Source of the DNA: Bacillota bacterium
GTDB taxonomy: Bacteria; Bacillota; Desulfotomaculia; Desulfotomaculales; JAJYZD01
Direction: 5' to 3'
Length of the DNA stretch: 9,196 bases
Assembly: GCA_021800315.1 (NCBI GenBank)
Contig: JAJYZD010000149.1
Coordinates: 1 to 9,196, forward strand
The translations under genes were made by a program, and so were the position numbers. The notes under the pieces were generated by a model. That model worked only from the letters and a program-made list of their open reading frames with translations. It was not told where the DNA came from and searched no databases. Positions within the stretch are counted from its first letter, which is position 1. Every line of letters begins with the position of its first letter. Below, piece by piece: positions 6,713 through 9,196 of this stretch.

Positions 6713-7900
6713 TCATCCCCCAGATCGGATACTCCCGGCTTGCAGCCGGAAAGGCGTTTTGCGTCCGGCTTGCTTGGTCTTGCCGGGCGGGGGATCGACT
6801 ATGGCGAAGACCGCCCGGGCGATGTCGCTCTTGGGATATTTCAGCACCAGGGGTTCCCCCGTGTTGATGGATGCGACCGTCAACCGTCCGTCGCTGGGTA
6901 TGAAGTGCGAAATCTTCAGTTCCAGGGCCTCCTCGATTTCGTTGTCCTTCACCCCGATCGAACCGACGTTGGATCGGTTCAAAACAAGGCGGACCTTGCC
7001 CAAAAAGCGCAGTTCGCGCAGGATGTTGATCGCCTTCCTGGCGTTGTTGACGGCCAGGATGTCGGTGGAGACCACCAGAAGGATCCCGGTGCTCTGCTCC
7101 AGGGCCACCATGGCCACTTCCGTAATCTTGCTGGGCACGTCGATGACTACGTGCTCGTAGAGGCTGTTGGCGAATTTGAGAATGGTCCGGGCCTCGTCCC
7201 CGTCGACCAGGTCGCCCTGTTCGGGGGAAAAAGGCGCCGCCAAAAAGTCCAGCCCGGATTTGTGCGTCATTACGTATTGACGGAATACATCCTCGTCCTT
7301 GACTTCTTCCTGCACCCACTCGGCTATGGTGCGATTGGGCGGCAGCTGCAGGATAAGGGCGCCGGATCCGTAATGGACGTCGTAGTCCAGGAGCAGGGTC
7401 TTGCCCTTGCGCCGCAGGGAGTAGGCCAGGGCGAGGTTGGCGGCCAAAAGGGAAACCCCCGTTCCGCCCTTGGGCGAGTACACCGCCACTATCTCCGCCG
7501 GCAGCTTTCCGGCCTGTTTTTCCTCCGGGTGCGGCGTGCGGTCGAAGGCCCGCCGGATGGCCGCCAGCAGTTCGTTGGCGTCGTACGGTTTGAACAATAC
7601 CTCCTTGGCGCCGGCGGCCAGGCATTGCTGCATCTTCTCCACGGTCGGCTGCATGGTGCAGAGGATAACGGCCAGGTCGTTGTATTTTTTCGTCAGCACG
7701 TCGCAGGCCTGGATGCCGTCGAGGATGGGCATCTCGATATCCATGACGACCACGTCCGGACGGACGTCGGCCGTCCTTTGGATGCAGTCCTCGCCGTTGA
7801 CGGCTTCACCTACGACGATCATGTTCTTTTCCTGGACGAGGGTCTTCCTGATGCCCCGGCGGGTTTCCTCGTTGTCGTCGACGATGAGTATGCTAATCAC
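6713..7900 (-). CDS. cpaE: Pilus localisation protein CpaE/TadZ (receiver plus ParA-like ATPase)
   Basis: From GTG 7900 the protein has 395 residues. Residues 1-120 form a CheY-like receiver with all expected residues: Asp8-Asp9, phospho-acceptor Asp54 in VMDIEMP, Thr82 and Lys104 in FKPYDA. A linker (about 121-133) leads to a MinD/ParA-type domain with YSPKGGTGVS (141-150), LLLDYDVHYGS (169-179) and VVIDVPS (251-257). CpaE/TadZ places the Tad machine at a cell site and helps organise assembly. The P-loop keeps the signature Lys144, but Val149 occupies the position of the catalytic Walker A lysine, so ATP hydrolysis is probably poor; atypical P-loops are known in TadZ proteins. The frame also opens at TTG 7906, but GAGGGGGA at 7914-7907 fits GTG 7900 (6 nt spacing). 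It overlaps the cpaB end by 8 nt. Confidence 0.92.
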   Translation of the reverse strand: MISILIVDDNEETRRGIRKTLVQEKNMIVVGEAVNGEDCIQRTADVRPDVVVMDIEMPILDGIQACDVLTKKYNDLAVILCTMQPTVEKMQQCLAAGAKEVLFKPYDANELLAAIRRAFDRTPHPEEKQAGKLPAEIVAVYSPKGGTGVSLLAANLALAYSLRRKGKTLLLDYDVHYGSGALILQLPPNRTIAEWVQEEVKDEDVFRQYVMTHKSGLDFLAAPFSPEQGDLVDGDEARTILKFANSLYEHVVIDVPSKITEVAMVALEQSTGILLVVSTDILAVNNARKAINILRELRFLGKVRLVLNRSNVGSIGVKDNEIEEALELKISHFIPSDGRLTVASINTGEPLVLKYPKSDIARAVFAIVDPPPGKTKQAGRKTPFRLQAGSIRSGG

Positions 7901-8480
7901 TGCCAATCCCCCTCAGAAGGACTGTTAGCGTGCCTTTCGTTTCCGCGCCCGCCACGGTCAGGGCCGCTCCTTGCGACACTTCCAGCGTCAGGGTGGAGGC
8001 CGTCTTGTTCAGGACCAGCACGTCGGCGGCCACGTCGGTGGCTCCCGCTGGTCCGCCCGCCAAGACCAGGTCGACCCGGTCGCCGGGTTGGACCGCCCCG
8101 TTGACTCCCGTGACCTGGTTGACGGGTATGGCCATTGCGAACATACCGGCGGGGACCCGGGCCGACAGGCCCGAAGACGCAGTATTGAGCGCCAGCATGT
8201 TGTTGATGATTACCTCCCCGGGAGTAACACCCACCATGGTCACCTTGCCGACCGGGTAGGGCGATGCGCCGGGGTAGGACGGCATGGCGAACTTGAGCGG
8301 CTCCACTTCGTCGGGGTTGATCTGGGTGCGCGCGTCTATGGCCGTCTTGGCCACCCAGACGGTGACCGATCCGGTGTTCGCCTTGTAGGTCAGCACCTGG
8401 TAACTGCCTAAAGCCGCCAGCGCGGCGAACAGCAGGGCCAGGACGATGTAGATGTAGCGTTTGGCGCTCCGGTCTGCCAA
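7893..8480 (-). CDS. cpaB: Flp pilus assembly protein CpaB/RcpC (SAF domain)
   Basis: The protein has 195 residues, shorter than most CpaB proteins (commonly about 250-300). One membrane helix (about 10-27) anchors an outer portion: an SAF domain (about 38-98, VTVWVAKTAIDARTQI and PGEVIINNML), then GMFAMAIPVNQVTGVNGAV (112-130) and PGDRVDLVL (132-140), the conserved C-terminal CpaB block. The C-terminal tail (145-195) resembles the last part of the family, so the protein looks compact rather than truncated. CpaB acts outside the membrane in pilus assembly; in diderms it works with the secretin, which is absent here. The start is TTG 8480, 8 nt after a GGGGGG run (8494-8489); no better in-frame start is seen. 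It is the first gene of the cluster, so the operon promoter should lie in 8481-8770. Confidence 0.85.
   Translation of the reverse strand: MADRSAKRYIYIVLALLFAALAALGSYQVLTYKANTGSVTVWVAKTAIDARTQINPDEVEPLKFAMPSYPGASPYPVGKVTMVGVTPGEVIINNMLALNTASSGLSARVPAGMFAMAIPVNQVTGVNGAVQPGDRVDLVLAGGPAGATDVAADVLVLNKTASTLTLEVSQGAALTVAGAETKGTLTVLLRGIGSD
7907..7914 (-). promoter_or_regulatory. Ribosome binding site deciding the cpaE start
   Basis: GAGGGGGA (7914-7907 on the minus strand) lies 6 nt before GTG 7900 and only touches TTG 7906. It sits within the last codons of cpaB, so the two genes are translationally coupled. Confidence 0.65.
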
Positions 8481-8674
8481 ATCCGTTTCCCCCCGAAATC
8501 CGCTTTTGGGTATCAGCGCATCGTGATGGCCCGCCGGAGGAACCGCCCGGCAACACCGTTGGCCGGAAAACGGCCCCGCTGCTTATATGTCGTCATTTTC
8601 GGCGCGGTGAGGAGTAGGACTGGAGGGCACAGTTTATAGGACTAGGGTACCAGAAGACATACAGGGATGATGGC

Positions 8675-8689
8675 GGCCACAGGCTGGCC
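8675..8689 (+). promoter_or_regulatory. Hairpin that competes with the downstream terminator
   Basis: GGCCA (8675-8679) and TGGCC (8685-8689) form a perfect 5-bp stem with a 5-nt loop. Its 3' arm shares three bases (8687-8689) with the 5' arm of the terminator at 8687-8718, so the two cannot fully form together. This is the geometry of an anti-terminator, but a chance overlap of GC-rich words is possible. Confidence 0.3.
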
Positions 8690-8718
8690 ACGAGTTTTCC
8701 GGCGTCCGTGGCTTTTTT
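8687..8718 (+). terminator. Intrinsic terminator on the plus strand
   Basis: GCCACG (8687-8692) pairs perfectly with CGTGGC (8707-8712), with a 14-nt loop, followed directly by six T residues (8713-8718). No plus-strand gene ends upstream of it in this window. It therefore either stops antisense transcription coming through the Tad cluster, insulates the promoter 50 nt further on, or ends an unannotated short RNA. I found no clear promoter for such an RNA between 8481 and 8680. Confidence 0.6.
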
Positions 8719-8768
8719 GGCATTCAAATCAAGTCAAAATATTTTTTCCTAAAATACCCTGCCTGCCT

Positions 8769-8798
8769 TTGACATATTGTTTACGCCGGGTGTATAAT
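8769..8798 (+). promoter_or_regulatory. Perfect-consensus sigma-70/SigA promoter
   Basis: TTGACA at 8769-8774 and TATAAT at 8793-8798 are both exact consensus hexamers, separated by 18 nt (8775-8792). The region upstream (8715-8768) contains A and T runs that could act as an UP element. The expected start of transcription is about 8804-8806. It would drive the leader and the TnpB-like gene beginning at 9055. Confidence 0.88.
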
Positions 8799-8804
8799 AT
8801 CATA

Positions 8805-9054
8805 TGAATAGTCGGTCAGTGCTTTCAATTGCAACGCGCATGGTGGTAAGAGTCGGCGCCAATTCCCTGAGTCCGGGATAGATATTTTTCCTGAAAAACT
8901 TAATGTATTGGTGAGGGCGGCTAAAGATCAGGTCTACTATCCTTCCCGTCCGCCATCTGAAGGTCGACACCATTCTAGGATCGTCGATAGGTGAACTGGT
9001 CTGCGGAGTGCAGTCGGTCCAAACCGGTAAAGGCTAAGAAAGGAGGTGTTAGCC
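8805..9054 (+). ncRNA. Structured 5' leader RNA of the TnpB-like gene (candidate, unnamed)
   Basis: About 250 nt separate the predicted transcription start from the ATG, too long for a plain leader. Complementary arms, in order, are as follows. CGCCAAT (8857-8863) pairs with ATTGGTG (8907-8913), 7 bp with one G-U, and encloses two hairpins: TCCC/GGGA (8864-8867/8875-8878) and TTTTT/AAAAA (8885-8889/8894-8898). Then GGCGG/CCGCC (8916-8920/8950-8954), TCGAC/GTCGA (8964-8968/8983-8987), CTGC/GCAG (9001-9004/9010-9013), CGGT/ACCG (9015-9018/9023-9026) and GGCTAA/TTAGCC (9032-9037/9049-9054). The first group forms a three-way junction. I do not recognise any standard riboswitch. It could be a cis-regulatory RNA or a guide-like RNA associated with an IS605-type gene. 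Some short stems will be fortuitous. Confidence 0.5.
9032..9054 (+). promoter_or_regulatory. Hairpin with the ribosome binding site in its loop
   Basis: GGCTAA (9032-9037) and TTAGCC (9049-9054) are perfectly complementary, with an 11-nt loop (9038-9048) containing AAAGGAGGTG. The stem's last base abuts the ATG at 9055. The Shine-Dalgarno matches the 16S anti-SD strongly, 6-7 nt from the start. Pairing would hold the start region in structure while exposing the SD, a layout suited to translational control. Confidence 0.65.
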
Positions 9055-9196
9055 ATGCAGACCACTTATCGGACGGTGATCAGCACGGAGTGCCGGACAG
9101 CATATGAATATTTCGATGAAATGGGCCGGTTATTCGGGACGTTGGAGCGGCGTTTGTTCGTTGACTGGCACGTGCTTGGCCGTAGCCGGTCGGAAC
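9055..9196 (+). CDS. N-terminal fragment of a TnpB-related (IS605 OrfB-like) protein
   Basis: The frame is open from ATG 9055 to the right edge: 47 complete codons, cut by the window end. The visible part starts MQTTYRTV, then ECRTAYEYFDEMGRLFGTLE, RRLFVDW and LGRSRSE. The pattern of a beta-strand opening followed by an amphipathic helix with LFG-x-LER-x-LF recalls the N-terminus of TnpB-related proteins of IS200/IS605 elements in Firmicutes (RNA-guided nucleases accessory to the transposon). The RuvC-like catalytic domain and zinc ribbon that would prove this lie outside the window. No TnpA-type transposase gene is visible on the left. The strong SD and consensus promoter make expression likely. 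Assignment is by resemblance only. Confidence 0.5.
   Translation, partial: MQTTYRTVISTECRTAYEYFDEMGRLFGTLERRLFVDWHVLGRSRSE

Larger units (their letters stand above)
8481..8768. other. Divergent intergenic region upstream of cpaB
   Basis: This 288-nt stretch has no supportable ORF. On the minus strand it must supply the cpaB leader: the GGGGGG ribosome site at 8494-8489 is clear. Possible -10 like elements (TATAAA near 8637, TATAAG near 8585, minus strand) lack a matching -35 at normal spacing, so no sigma-70 promoter is called. A small GGCCG/CGGCC hairpin sits at 8561-8575. On the plus strand it contains an intrinsic terminator at 8687-8718, listed separately. The segment 8715-8768 is A/T-rich and merges into the strong plus-strand promoter. 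Confidence 0.5.

Noticed and set aside
6230..8104. 624-codon plus-strand open frame across tadA, cpaE and cpaB
   Set aside because: It lies antisense to three clearly recognised genes, has no family resemblance, and is the long shadow frame expected opposite GC-rich coding sequence.
8481..8768. Possible c-di-GMP (GEMM-type) riboswitch upstream of the Tad operon on the minus strand
   Set aside because: An AAAAAAGCCACGG stretch recalls part of that motif, but the other conserved blocks are missing or in the wrong order.
8804..8881. 25-codon plus-strand ORF starting at the predicted transcription start, with an internal ATG at 8840
   Set aside because: It has no ribosome binding site, would need leaderless translation, and overlaps the first arm of the leader's main stem. 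A leader peptide cannot be excluded but nothing supports it.
8801..9110. Direct repeat CATATGAATA at 8801-8810 and 9101-9110
   Set aside because: Roughly forty chance 10-mer repeats are expected in a window this size, the match does not extend, and one copy lies in coding sequence; it is not credible as target-site duplication.

Overview
This window looks like chromosomal DNA from a GC-rich, probably monoderm Firmicute of the Desulfotomaculum/Pelotomaculum/Moorella type. The grounds are very purine-rich Shine-Dalgarno sites, frequent GTG and TTG starts, overlapping genes, and a Tad pilus locus with no secretin (RcpA/CpaC) or TadD lipoprotein visible. The lineage is inferred from gene content and style; no marker gene is present.

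From 8480 down to 196 the minus strand carries one tight Tad (tight adherence, type IVc pilus) cluster. In transcription order it is cpaB (SAF-domain assembly protein), cpaE/tadZ (receiver plus ParA-like localisation factor), tadA/cpaF (secretion ATPase), tadB and tadC (inner-membrane platform), a small DUF192 protein, a polytopic GT-C-type glycosyltransferase-like protein, flp (major pilin), a TadE-like pseudopilin and a TadG-like protein. From cpaB to the glycosyltransferase-like gene the frames overlap or lie within 11 nt. A 167-nt gap then precedes flp, and a hairpin separates flp from the last two genes. Together they would position, power, assemble and possibly decorate a Flp pilus. No prepilin peptidase is in the window.

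The final gene is unusual. A normal TadG head is fused to an Asn/Ser/Thr-rich repeat domain with a period of about 19-22 residues, which looks like a beta-solenoid. GC content falls from about 78% to about 30% within that single ORF, so the distal half may have been acquired separately.

From 8481 to the right edge there is no Tad gene. This part holds an apparently orphan plus-strand terminator, a perfect-consensus plus-strand promoter (TTGACA, 18 nt, TATAAT), a leader of about 250 nt with several complementary stems, a hairpin that displays the ribosome binding site in its loop, and the first 47 codons of a gene that resembles TnpB-related (IS605 OrfB-like) proteins and runs off the end. This structured leader upstream of a TnpB-like gene, divergent from the Tad operon, is the best candidate here for something not yet described.
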